This document shows, piece by piece, positions 1-7,721 of a stretch of 11,393 nt of DNA. Origin of the DNA: Thalassiosira profunda (lineage: Eukaryota > Bacillariophyta > Thalassiosirophyceae > Thalassiosirales > Thalassiosiraceae); the NCBI GenBank assembly GCA_036939355.1, contig JALLAP010004421.1, positions 1 through 11,393 on the forward strand, in the 5' to 3' direction. The notes under the pieces were generated by a model, which was not told where the DNA came from, did not search any database, and worked only from the letters and a program-made list of their open reading frames with translations. Within the stretch, counting starts at the first letter, position 1. Each line of letters opens with the position of its first letter. A program made the position numbers and the translations under genes.

Positions 1-249
1 CCGCCCTCACATTTTGCAATTTCTTCTTCGGCGTCCGAATCGCTCCCGCCGACACGGCCCAGTGGCCCGAGCGATCGCTCCAAGGACAATGGCCGTCGTT
101 TCGCGAATCGCCCTTCGATGCATGCAATCGCTTCACGGAAAGTTACGATCAACGCGGGCCCTCATAATTTTTGCATCAAGCCCCACGCAACAGTCGGTGC
201 ATGCAACTCTTTGTGTTATTGCGTTCTCCGTCCCCCATCGATCCGCCAC
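1..249 (+). promoter_or_regulatory. Upstream region and probable 5' UTR of the TPR gene
   Basis: This stretch precedes the ATG at 250 and is much less GC-rich than the coding region that follows. It carries two copies of the 9-mer TGCATGCAA (119-127 and 198-206), each containing the palindrome TGCATGCA; a third copy lies in the phospholipase intron (8660-8668). No clear TATA box is seen. ATG codons occur at 89 (a different frame) and at 118 (in frame with the TPR gene). The transcription start is unknown, so how much of this is promoter and how much is leader cannot be decided from the sequence. Confidence 0.4.
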
Positions 250-253
250 ATGA
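89..253 (+). other. Possible upstream ORF ending on the TPR start codon
   Basis: An ATG at 89 has a good initiation context (A at -3, G at +4) and opens a 54-residue frame whose TGA (251-253) overlaps the ATG at 250 as ATGA. The encoded peptide is rich in Arg and Ser and has no acidic residue, so it looks superficially like a targeting peptide. It could be a regulatory upstream ORF that lowers translation of the TPR gene, the remnant of an upstream exon, or chance. It matters only if the transcript starts upstream of 89, which is unknown. Confidence 0.2.
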
Positions 254-2556
254 ACGCCCCCCGCCCCAAGCGGCGCCGCTCCCGGCCCTGCGGCCTCTGC
301 GACGACGTCGAACCCCCCGTCCATCCCGACGCCGCAGTGGCCGCCCTCAACAACCGCGGCGCCGACTGCCTCGAACGCGGCGCGGCCGAGGTCGCGGCGG
401 ACTGCTTCCGCCGCGCCGCACGCCTCGTCGCGCCCGCCCTGCCAAGGAGTGTGTGCCAGGGGGTCCTCGCGGGCCTCCTCCCGCCGGCAACGGGCCACGG
501 CGCGGCAAGGAGGGTCAGCCTCGACGCCTCCGACGGGGACCCGATGGAAGTCGACGCGCCCCCGCCGTCGCGGCCGGCCTCCCCGCCGGCCACCGCTGCT
601 GCTACCCCCGCGACGCCCCCGAGGAACGAGTACGACGAGGGCCTGGCCACCTACGCCCGGCCCCTCCGCCTCGACGCCGCGTCGCGCGCGGACCCCGCCC
701 CCGTGTTGCTCTTCAACCTGGGCCTGCTCCGCGCCCGCTCCGGGGACGACGCCGCCGCCGCGGGCTGCTTCGAGCACGCCCTCGCCGTCCTCCGGTGCCC
801 TTCGCGGCCGGACCGGCCCCAAGAGCAAGGCCAGGAAACTCCCGCGGCGGACCAAGTGGACCCGCTGCAGGCCGTGCCCCTCCTCCACAACCTGGGCCAC
901 GTGCACCTCCGCGCCGGGAACCCCGAACTGGCCGGGGCGATGTACTCCCGGGCGCTGGCGGCGGCCGAGTCTGCCCCCCCGAGCCCCGCGGCCCGCGCGG
1001 CGTCCGCCGCTTCGCGGAACTGCCTCGGCGTCCTCGCCTTCCGCGCCGCGGGGACGGCGGGCGGGGCGCCGCCCGCGGACGAAGGGGACAAAGTGGACGG
1101 GGCCGCCCGCGCCCTGGAGATGTTTAGCTCGAGCCTCGCCCTCCGCCGGGGGTTGCTGGACGAGGATCCCGCCGACGACGAGTTACGGAGGGACGTCGCC
1201 ACGGCGATGAACAATGTGGGAAGGGCGCACTACCTCCGCGGCGATTACGACGCCGCCCTCGCGGTTTATGTCGAGGCGTACCGGCGGCGGTGCGCGATGC
1301 TGCCGCGCGACCACCTCGACCGGGCTGCGAGCGCGTACAACCTCGGCCAGACGCGCCACCGCCTCGGGCACCTCGACGAGGCGCTGGGGCTGTACCGCGA
1401 ATTCCACCGCATCGTGGCCCGCCGCCTCGGATCGACTCACCGTGACGCGGCCGTCGGCCTCAAGTGCCTCGCGCAGGTCCACCGCGATCGATCGGAATAC
1501 GACGATGCCACGAGATTGTATAACGACAGCCTCGCCGCCGCCAAGGCCGCCCTGGGCCCGCGCCACCCCGAGGTGGCCGGCACCCTCAACAAGCTCGGCA
1601 ATTTGCACTACGAGCGGTCCGACTTCGCGTCCGCCCTCGCCGCGTACGAGGAGGGACTGGCCGTGGAGCGCACCGTCCTCCCCCGCGGGCACGCCAACAT
1701 TATCGTGACATTGACGAACCTGGCGCAGACCCACGGGCATATGGGGGACCACCGCGCGGCGCTGGAACGGCACGCGGAGGCGTGCGCGCTGCAGACGGAG
1801 GCGCTGGGACCGACGCACCCCAAGGTGGCGGCGGCGCTCGGGAACGTCGCGCGGGCGAGCTGCCGGCTGGGACGGTACGCCCAAGCTCTGGACACGCATC
1901 GAGAGGCGTTAAGGATCCGGCGGGCGGTCCACGGGAACGCCCACGCGGACGTCGCCGCGACCCTCAATTCCATTGGGCTCGTGCTTTTTCGGCAGGGACG
2001 GTACGACCGCGCCGTCGCGTCGTTCGAGGAGTCGCTGCGCGTCCGTCGCCTTTGTGCGGGGGAGCGGCCCGGCGACGTGGCCGCGGTGCTCTACAACATC
2101 GCCACGGCGCACCTCGAGCGGGGCGACGCGGCCCGCGCCATGGCCGGGTACGCCGAGACGCTGGAAGTGGAACGCGCGTCCCTCGGGCGGGACCACCGCG
2201 GGCGCCTCGCGACGCTAAGGCACGTGGCCGGGGTGTGCCGGGGGCGGGGCGAGCTGGACGCCGCATTGGGGCACTTCGCGGAGGTGCTGCGGATCGAGCA
2301 GCGGCACGGCGGCGCCGACGGTCCCGGCGCGGCGAGGGCGTTGAACGCGATGGGGAATATTTACTTGCGGAAGGCCGATACGGCCAGGATGATGGAGTGC
2401 TTTGCGGAGGCGACGAGAATCTTCGCGCTGCGGGGCGCGGCGGGCGTGGAGGACTGTGACTGTGATGACGACGACGAGGATGCGGACCTGCGAATCACCG
2501 GGTACAACTTTTACAGCCTTGCGCTCTCCCATCCGGAATGCGCTGCCGCGGCGTGA
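250..2556 (+). CDS. Kinesin-light-chain-like tetratricopeptide (TPR) repeat protein
   Basis: This intron-free gene encodes 768 residues counted from the ATG at 250. About 13-14 TPR units are visible. They are scattered in the N-terminal half (near residues 29, 153 and 214, plus a split unit around 255-300) and then form an unbroken block from about residue 321 to 720. In that block the unit beginning like NNVG or YNLG recurs every 42 residues (every 126 bases from 1210), as in kinesin light chain-type (TPR_12) arrays. Such repeats form a superhelical scaffold for protein binding; no partner or enzyme domain is visible. The N-terminus has a basic cluster (PRPKRRRSR) that could be a nuclear signal. 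The C-terminus has an acidic run at about 732-747 and then ends ITGYNFY...HPECA, a tail I associate with diatom TPR proteins. An in-frame ATG at 118 would add 44 residues, but its context is weak and composition changes sharply at 250. Third codon positions are strongly G/C. Confidence 0.88.
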   Translation: MNAPRPKRRRSRPCGLCDDVEPPVHPDAAVAALNNRGADCLERGAAEVAADCFRRAARLVAPALPRSVCQGVLAGLLPPATGHGAARRVSLDASDGDPMEVDAPPPSRPASPPATAAATPATPPRNEYDEGLATYARPLRLDAASRADPAPVLLFNLGLLRARSGDDAAAAGCFEHALAVLRCPSRPDRPQEQGQETPAADQVDPLQAVPLLHNLGHVHLRAGNPELAGAMYSRALAAAESAPPSPAARAASAASRNCLGVLAFRAAGTAGGAPPADEGDKVDGAARALEMFSSSLALRRGLLDEDPADDELRRDVATAMNNVGRAHYLRGDYDAALAVYVEAYRRRCAMLPRDHLDRAASAYNLGQTRHRLGHLDEALGLYREFHRIVARRLGSTHRDAAVGLKCLAQVHRDRSEYDDATRLYNDSLAAAKAALGPRHPEVAGTLNKLGNLHYERSDFASALAAYEEGLAVERTVLPRGHANIIVTLTNLAQTHGHMGDHRAALERHAEACALQTEALGPTHPKVAAALGNVARASCRLGRYAQALDTHREALRIRRAVHGNAHADVAATLNSIGLVLFRQGRYDRAVASFEESLRVRRLCAGERPGDVAAVLYNIATAHLERGDAARAMAGYAETLEVERASLGRDHRGRLATLRHVAGVCRGRGELDAALGHFAEVLRIEQRHGGADGPGAARALNAMGNIYLRKADTARMMECFAEATRIFALRGAAGVEDCDCDDDDEDADLRITGYNFYSLALSHPECAAAA

Positions 2557-2943
2557 GCCGATATCTCTCGAGTAGAAAGAACAGCTTAGAATCATTTTCT
2601 ACCAAGATCGCAGGACAAGTACCTATGTAAGCTTCATTCGCTGAATGAGATGCACGCCCCCGAGCCATCCGCGTTTTGGGAGAGACAGAGAGGAAAGAGA
2701 TGGGCCGTCGTCTCCTCGACTTCGCCGAAGTGTCTCTCAGCTCTCAGCTTGTCTCAGCGTCTCTTCGCTTTTCTCTACGTACGTAGTTGTACGTAAAGTT
2801 CAAGTAAGTAGATAACCGGTCCATAGAACTCCAGCAACCGCAACTCCCCGCCGCCCTTGCCCTTGCCCTTCCTCCTTCCCCCACCCTCCTGCCCCCCTGC
2901 TCAACCCACATCTCTAGCTATCTCCCCATTCTCCCCCCGAATC
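2557..2943. promoter_or_regulatory. Intergenic region: TPR 3' UTR and promoter/leader of the unknown gene
   Basis: No gene is seen in these 387 bases. After the TPR stop the sequence becomes AT-richer, then turns into a CT-rich stretch with repeated TCTCAG words (about 2731-2765). A perfect 12-base palindrome, CTACGTACGTAG, lies at 2775-2786, followed closely by another TACGTA core. From about 2840 to the ATG at 2944 the plus strand is nearly all pyrimidine plus G, as in a pyrimidine-rich initiator or leader. The frame of the next gene stays open back into this tract, but there is no ATG before 2944. Confidence 0.45.
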
Positions 2944-5158
2944 ATGGAGGAGGCAGCGGCGGAGCTCCGAGCAGCAGTCGATCTCGCCCTCAACCTCGAG
3001 CCGGCCTGCAACGGATTGGTGGGCGACGAGCTGCTCCACCACGACATCCACGCCCACCACGGCTCGTCCGAGCCCTCGTACATCTCGTCCCTCTCGGGAT
3101 CCCTCCCGTCGGAGCGGTCGGGGGCCGCCCTCGCGGCCTCGAGGCGGCGGAATTATTACGCCGCCCACGGCGGCAGGGCGGGTTGTGGGAGCGACGGGAG
3201 CGGTTCGCGGCAGGCGTGGCGGAGGCGGCGGTTGGAGGTGGCGGCGCGGCTGGAGAATGCCGTGTCCAATTGCGAGGTGGCCGTTTACAATCTTTGCAAT
3301 GACGGGGTGCCGTCGCAGGTCAATGAACTGGGGGGAGATGGGCACGAGTTGGGCACTGATACCAACTGTGCCAATGACATCATGGATCAGCTCGTGGCCG
3401 TGCTCACGTCGGTCCCGAGGAGCCTTCTCCAACAGCCCACTTTGGTGGGGGAGGGGGTGCATTCACCGCAGCAGGAGGAAGAATACCTGGCATCATTGGA
3501 GCAGATCTACTTCAATACGGCGTGCGTTGCATCAGATGTGATCCGGAGGTACTTTCTGAATCCAATGCCACACGTGGACAGCCTTCCAATGCTGCTGGAG
3601 GATCGCCACATTCTGGGGATGGTTGACGAGGTGATGCACCTTTGCGAGGCCGATCAATCCACTGGAGTGTGGCCGATCAATGTTGATCCACTCGTCGGCA
3701 TATTGAACTCCCTATCGGAGGGGATGCATGTTGAGCGTGCAATGCAAGAGAGGGAAGGCTGTGCCGACGTCGCAGAGGATGGGTACCAAAGTCAATTTGC
3801 AGATTTGTCCTCGAAGGATGCGCTTCGATTGGTTCACACCCTCGTGTACCGCTACCTCTGCGAGAAGGAGCAAGAGCACGAGGGCAGCGCAGTGTCGAGC
3901 CAGATCTGCTATTTCGCCAGCCATCTGTTAGCACACTTTGCGAGCATGNCACGAGGGCAGCGCAGTGTCGAGCCAGATCTGCTATTTCGCCAGCCATCTG
4001 TTAGCACACTTTGCGAGCATGGCTGCCGACGAAACGGGCCGTAATTCTTCCGAAGAGCACACGGCAGGATTGTTCGAGGCGTGGGCAGATGGCATCGACG
4101 AGCAAATGGAACGGCGCCTGAACGACGAAGAAGCGAGGGAAGTGTACGACTTGGTCGTTCGGTATCACGTGGGAAGCATTCAATCCGCATTGCATTCGAT
4201 AGAAATCGCAGAGTCGCTCGTGAGCGATGCCATTTCCAACAGCGAAGAAAATGTTGGCATCGGCGACGATACGGTGGAGGCTTTCGTGGCTGCATTGCAA
4301 GATGCCATTCGACAAATGGCCACTGTGGTTACCACCACGGAGGCAATGGAGAGGCTGAATTTGCAGCACGACCCGGAGATCCACCTCATCTTCTATCCGC
4401 TCATCATGCGCCTTGCAAGGTTCAATGCGTCGTGCTTGCACGATGCCATGATACTTCTGAGAAAGACATGCGGGGGAACGAACGATTGCGAGGAGTTGTC
4501 AATCCTAGCTGACGACTTGCTCTTTCGGGTATGCCGGGTGTCCGTCGGTCTCGACTTTCTCAGACGTTCCACCGAGACTGGCGAAGAGGAGGAGGTCCTC
4601 GCCATTTCCCTGCTTCGGGCAATGGACTCGCAGTGCATTGTGGGAAAGGCCGGCTTTCTCCTCGACATTGCGGCGGATCGTGCTCGAATGGAGGATGAAG
4701 AGGAAGCTGCAAACGATGCACCTGAATCGAAACGACAACGCTACAGCTTGGCTCGCTTTGGAAGCGGGCAGCTGCCGCCGCCGAACAGATTGTGCAAGGC
4801 TGACGGATCGTCCAACGAGGAGAGGCGTGGGGAAACAACGGAAATCATACTGGCATGCTTGGCCCTCTCTCGGCCTGTCAGTGTGGAGGCGCCCAACCCG
4901 TCGTCAGTTAGGCATGCCTCCAGCGTCGCATCGGCTTTGATGTTCAGCAATGGCGAGGAGGGTGTTGCAGAGGATGTGCTCGATCCTCTGAATCCCTGGC
5001 ACACGCTCCAGGTCAAACCCCTTCAAAAGCTGGTGGATACTGCAGACTCCTCCCACGACGATGATGAAGGGGTGTTGCCGAGCGAGTCACTACGGGCCTT
5101 CGCCCAGTCGATGCCACACCTTTCAGATACAAACTCCCCTCCCTCCGCGCAAAGCTAA
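2944..5158 (+). CDS. Unknown 713-residue protein; model interrupted by a duplicated assembly join
   Basis: I do not recognise this protein. As written, the frame breaks at 3949. A perfect 72-base repeat flanks a single N there, and counting the repeat once joins the two halves into one open frame of 713 residues without introns. The start is the first ATG, at 2944; everything upstream in the frame is non-ATG. The N-terminal ~100 residues are Ala-, Arg- and Ser-rich with a run of histidines (HHDIHAHH). Residues of the middle, roughly encoded by 3230-4700, look almost wholly alpha-helical, with regularly spaced Leu/Val and many Glu/Asp, as in a helical-repeat or adaptor protein. The C-terminal part is Ser/Pro/Asp-rich and probably disordered, with a KRQR basic patch encoded near 4730. 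No signal peptide, membrane span or catalytic motif is visible. GC content falls from the 5' to the 3' end. The gene converges on NDUFS6, with 146 bases between the two stop codons. Confidence 0.8.
3877..4021. repeat. Perfect 72-base direct repeat flanking a single N (assembly join)
   Basis: Bases 3877-3948 and 3950-4021 are identical over 72 bases and are separated only by the N at 3949. Both copies encode the same peptide (beginning HEGSAVSSQICYF), the first copy in the upstream reading frame and the second in the downstream one, because the offset is 73 bases. Removing one copy and the N restores a continuous frame. This is the signature of two contig ends that overlap but were abutted with a one-base placeholder rather than merged. 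A genuine tandem duplication would not explain the N. Confidence 0.93.
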
Positions 5159-5304
5159 GCGTGCAATCGCAGTTCATAGCCTCCTAATCTTACACCATTC
5201 CCTCCCATTCTTGCAACAATTCTCGTGAACCGTCCAACCCTCCCCCAACCTAACCCCCTTCCCTCCCCTTCCGCAGCCCCCCCACGTCACACTCTGTATG
5301 TTTC

Positions 5305-5799
5305 TCAATGGCCCTTCTGCACGTATCGCAATCCGCAGTAAATGCAGCTCGCCGGCTCCCCGTTCCGGTAGCCCACCTTGATGTACTCCAGCGGGTGCCC
5401 CAGAGCCCCTCCCCCGCCGTCGCACACGGCCATGTCCCCCTCCACCTCGATCGGAGGCACCTTCTGGATCAGCTCGAGGGCGTTCGAGCGGTGCTTTCCC
5501 AGCTTGTACTGCGACGGGTAAATTGCAAAGCATTAGAACATATTCCAGTGCGGCACGGCCGGCAATGATAATAGCAGCAGCTGCCGTCGGGCTGGAGTAC
5601 ATTTGCAAAGGGTCAGTTGACGTTGCAACCAAAAACTCACTTCGCTCTCCGTCCGCGACAGGCGGTTGAGGCTCTTGTCCTCGCCGCTCATGACCGAATC
5701 GGGCACCGACGACACGGGCGTCGACAGAGCCCTCCGGGAGAGGGTGAGGGCGGCCGCGGGCCGCTGGGCGAGCCGCCTGAGGAGAAGGGAGGTCATCAT
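5305..5799 (-). CDS. NDUFS6: NADH:ubiquinone oxidoreductase 13 kDa zinc subunit (NDUFS6 family), two exons
   Basis: This is an accessory subunit of mitochondrial complex I in the inner membrane; the family binds one zinc ion near the junction of the NADH and quinone modules and joins late in assembly. Exon 1 is 5799-5641 and exon 2 is 5508-5305 on the minus strand, joined in phase 0 across a 132-base GT-AG intron, giving 120 residues. The first ~25 residues (MMTSLLLRRLAQ...) are Arg-rich without acidic residues, and R23-A24-L25/S26 fits the mitochondrial processing pattern R-x-L/S. Exon 2 holds the diagnostic CDGGGGALGHP stretch and a CIYCGLRY stretch, giving zinc ligands Cys82, His91, Cys108 and Cys111. 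The size is normal for the family. The start could be either of two adjacent ATGs (5799 or 5796). No single open frame shows the gene, because the intron joins two different frames. Confidence 0.92.
5509..5640 (-). other. NDUFS6: Intron of the NDUFS6 gene
   Basis: On the minus strand the donor reads GAA|GTGAGT and the acceptor CGTCGCAG|TAC. Removing these 132 bases joins exon 1 to exon 2 in phase 0 and brings the presequence in frame with the zinc-binding domain. The intron lies just before the conserved domain. Confidence 0.88.
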
Positions 5800-6068
5800 G
5801 TCTTGATGAGCTTCCTCGCTTCCGTTTTGTGGTGTACCTCTTTTGGAGGAAGTGCCAATTTTTGTAGGTCGCCCCTGCAACCAATGTTCGATAGGCATTT
5901 ACCTACCTTGATTCTGCCTTCTAAAGTGGTCTTACCTAAAAACACAAGGTTCAGGTGTTCACAATACTTTAGGTATTGCAAACAAACCACAAGAACAGGC
6001 TGCAGCCGCAGCTGGCAGCAGCAGGCTGCGCCGGCAACCCATCCTAACAGCGCAACACTCCCATCAAC
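5800..6068. promoter_or_regulatory. Divergent promoter region shared by NDUFS6 and the KH-domain gene
   Basis: These 269 bases separate the start codons of two divergently oriented genes, so both promoters and both leaders must fit here. Visible features are an inverted repeat CAATAC-TTTAG-GTATTG (5962-5978), a CAG/CTG-rich stretch before the KH start with CAGGCTGC repeated at 5996-6003 and 6022-6029, and an AT-richer core around 5880-5980. On the minus strand a possible small leader intron runs from TAG|GTAAGA at 5935 to TTGCAG at 5875 (61 bases); this is speculative. Co-regulation of the two genes is inference. Confidence 0.5.
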
Positions 6069-7721
6069 ATGCCCGGCCGACAACAGGAAGGCTGGGGCGG
6101 GGGCCGCGGCGGCCGCGGCCGGGGGAGGGGCCGGGGCGCCAAGGATTCCAAAAACGACGCCCATCATCGCCCCACCTCCCCCACCTCCGGGGACGACCAC
6201 GCCCAGCTCTCCGAGGAGGCCCAGCTCCTCGCGCGCCTCCGCCAGAAAACCGTCTCCCATCCGACGCAGCAGTGCCAGCTGGCGATATACGTGCCTCCCT
6301 ACTCGGTCGGCGCGGTAATTGGGCGGGGAGGCCGGACGATAGTCAGCGTCCAAAGAGAGGCGATGCGCAAGAGCGGCGGGCACGGCAGTCCGGTGAAGAT
6401 CACCGTGCTAGGGACCGACAGAGGGAAGGCCAACGAGGAGGGGGAGAAGTTCGCGGGGCAGGGGAAGGGGAGCACGTGGAATTACAATCTGTACGAATAC
6501 GAGCCGCCCAAGCCGGCGGCGGCCGAGGATCCGGCGGAGGAGGAGGATGGGTGGATCCCGGTCGTGATCCGGGGAGACCCCGTGGCGTGCTTTGCCGCCG
6601 TCCGGCAGCTGTTACCCATCGTGGAGAACGAGCACGACCCGGATATCGTGTTCGAGGTCCCCATCCACCGCGCAAAGCACAACATGCTCGTCGGCAAGGG
6701 TGGGGTGGTGATTGCATCTTTGAGCGCCACGCACGATACCAGAATCATGATCCCTCCGAATGATTTCATGAGCAATGTGGAAGGCGGGGGAGACAACGTG
6801 TGGACGCAGAATGCGGGGAGCAAGATGCTTTTCGAAGACGATGACGCGGGCAGTGATGGGGCTGGTGGACATGAGACGGGGGCGGGGAGCAATAACATGG
6901 CCGCGCCGGGAATGCTCCCGGACAACCCCAACATCATCCAGCTCGAGGGCGAGATTGAAAATGTGGAGAAATGCCTCGTGCAGATGCTCAGCATCGTGGC
7001 GGGGGGAAAGTGGACCCCGCTGGGAGTGATTGTGGACAGCAACGTCGGGCAAAAGTATGCGGTGGAGGAACGCGGAGGGAAGAAGAACAAGATGGACAGT
7101 CCAAAGACAAAGGGAAAAGACAAGGACAAAAGCAAGGAGAAGGACGCGACAACCGCCGAGGCCACGATTGTCAAGGTGTGGACGCCCTCGTCCAAGCTCC
7201 TCAACCTCGGCAAGATACGAAAGGTCCAGCGGAAAACGAACACCGTCATCCGCCGCAAGAAGCTGCGCTTGCCTGACGGCGAAGGCGGAAAGGAGGACGA
7301 GGTGGTGGAAGAAGATGCCATCGAAACGAAGGACGAAGACGACGAAAACGAGAATGACGAAGAAGAGGAGGAGGAGGCGACCAAGGAAGCCTCGGCGGCC
7401 GCCCGCACGGCGACCAAGTACATCATCACGGGAAAAACCGAGAGCGTGAAATCTGCGGCGGCGCAGTTCGAGAAGATTTTGGGGTTGGAGCCGGGATCGG
7501 CCACCATTACGGACACCACGCACAAAACCAAAGGCAACCACAAAAAGGGGCATCCGTCGAAGAAGGAGAAGGATCGGAAGGACCCGCAATCGAAATTGCC
7601 GGACGACGAGATGGAGGGAGCCGGAAAGAAAAAGAAGCGAGGTAAGAAGAAGGGACGCTGGACGAAGAAGAAGCCGGATGGGCTGCCGGCATCCAAACCG
7701 ACGGTGGCTACGGAGAGCTGA
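6069..7721 (+). CDS. RNA-binding protein with three KH domains, RGG-like N-terminus and Lys-rich tail
   Basis: This intron-free gene encodes 550 residues. Type I KH domains bind short stretches of single-stranded RNA or DNA through the GxxG loop. After an RG/GR-rich segment (residues 10-23), KH1 spans about 71-186 with GRGG at 85-88, KH2 about 191-313 with GKGG at 209-212, and KH3 about 363-474 with a degenerate GKIR at 391-394. Each domain can be read as strand-helix-GxxG-helix-strand, then a long insertion, then the closing strand and helix (WIPVVIRGD plus helix; IIQLEGE plus helix; KYIITGK plus helix). The insertions fall in the variable loop at about 116-161, 232-288 and 403-449; the third is a strongly acidic Glu/Asp run. 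The tail (about 485-535) is Lys-rich and probably disordered. The start ATG has A at -3. A role in mRNA binding, localisation or translation is inferred from the domains; no ortholog is recognised. Confidence 0.87.
   Translation: MPGRQQEGWGGGRGGRGRGRGRGAKDSKNDAHHRPTSPTSGDDHAQLSEEAQLLARLRQKTVSHPTQQCQLAIYVPPYSVGAVIGRGGRTIVSVQREAMRKSGGHGSPVKITVLGTDRGKANEEGEKFAGQGKGSTWNYNLYEYEPPKPAAAEDPAEEEDGWIPVVIRGDPVACFAAVRQLLPIVENEHDPDIVFEVPIHRAKHNMLVGKGGVVIASLSATHDTRIMIPPNDFMSNVEGGGDNVWTQNAGSKMLFEDDDAGSDGAGGHETGAGSNNMAAPGMLPDNPNIIQLEGEIENVEKCLVQMLSIVAGGKWTPLGVIVDSNVGQKYAVEERGGKKNKMDSPKTKGKDKDKSKEKDATTAEATIVKVWTPSSKLLNLGKIRKVQRKTNTVIRRKKLRLPDGEGGKEDEVVEEDAIETKDEDDENENDEEEEEEATKEASAAARTATKYIITGKTESVKSAAAQFEKILGLEPGSATITDTTHKTKGNHKKGHPSKKEKDRKDPQSKLPDDEMEGAGKKKKRGKKKGRWTKKKPDGLPASKPTVATES

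Noticed and set aside
133..2595. Several overlapping minus-strand and plus-strand ORFs across the TPR gene
   Set aside because: In very GC-rich sequence stop codons are rare in every frame. These frames are Arg/Gly/Pro-rich without motifs, while the chosen frame shows periodic TPR consensus.
2857..2943. N-terminal extension of the unknown protein with a Pro-rich, signal-like sequence
   Set aside because: The frame is open there, but it begins with TTG and has no ATG; it lies in a pyrimidine-rich leader typical of non-coding sequence.
3877..4021. True tandem duplication or a programmed frameshift in the unknown gene
   Set aside because: The copies are identical, are separated by an N, and one copy alone restores the frame; a contig overlap explains everything.
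5174..5884. Minus-strand 236-residue ORF over the NDUFS6 locus
   Set aside because: It is out of frame with both NDUFS6 exons, reads through the intron, and lacks the conserved zinc motifs.
5996..6029. CAG/CTG-rich patch as a trinucleotide repeat expansion
   Set aside because: Only a few interrupted units are present, and ordinary GC-rich leader sequence accounts for it.
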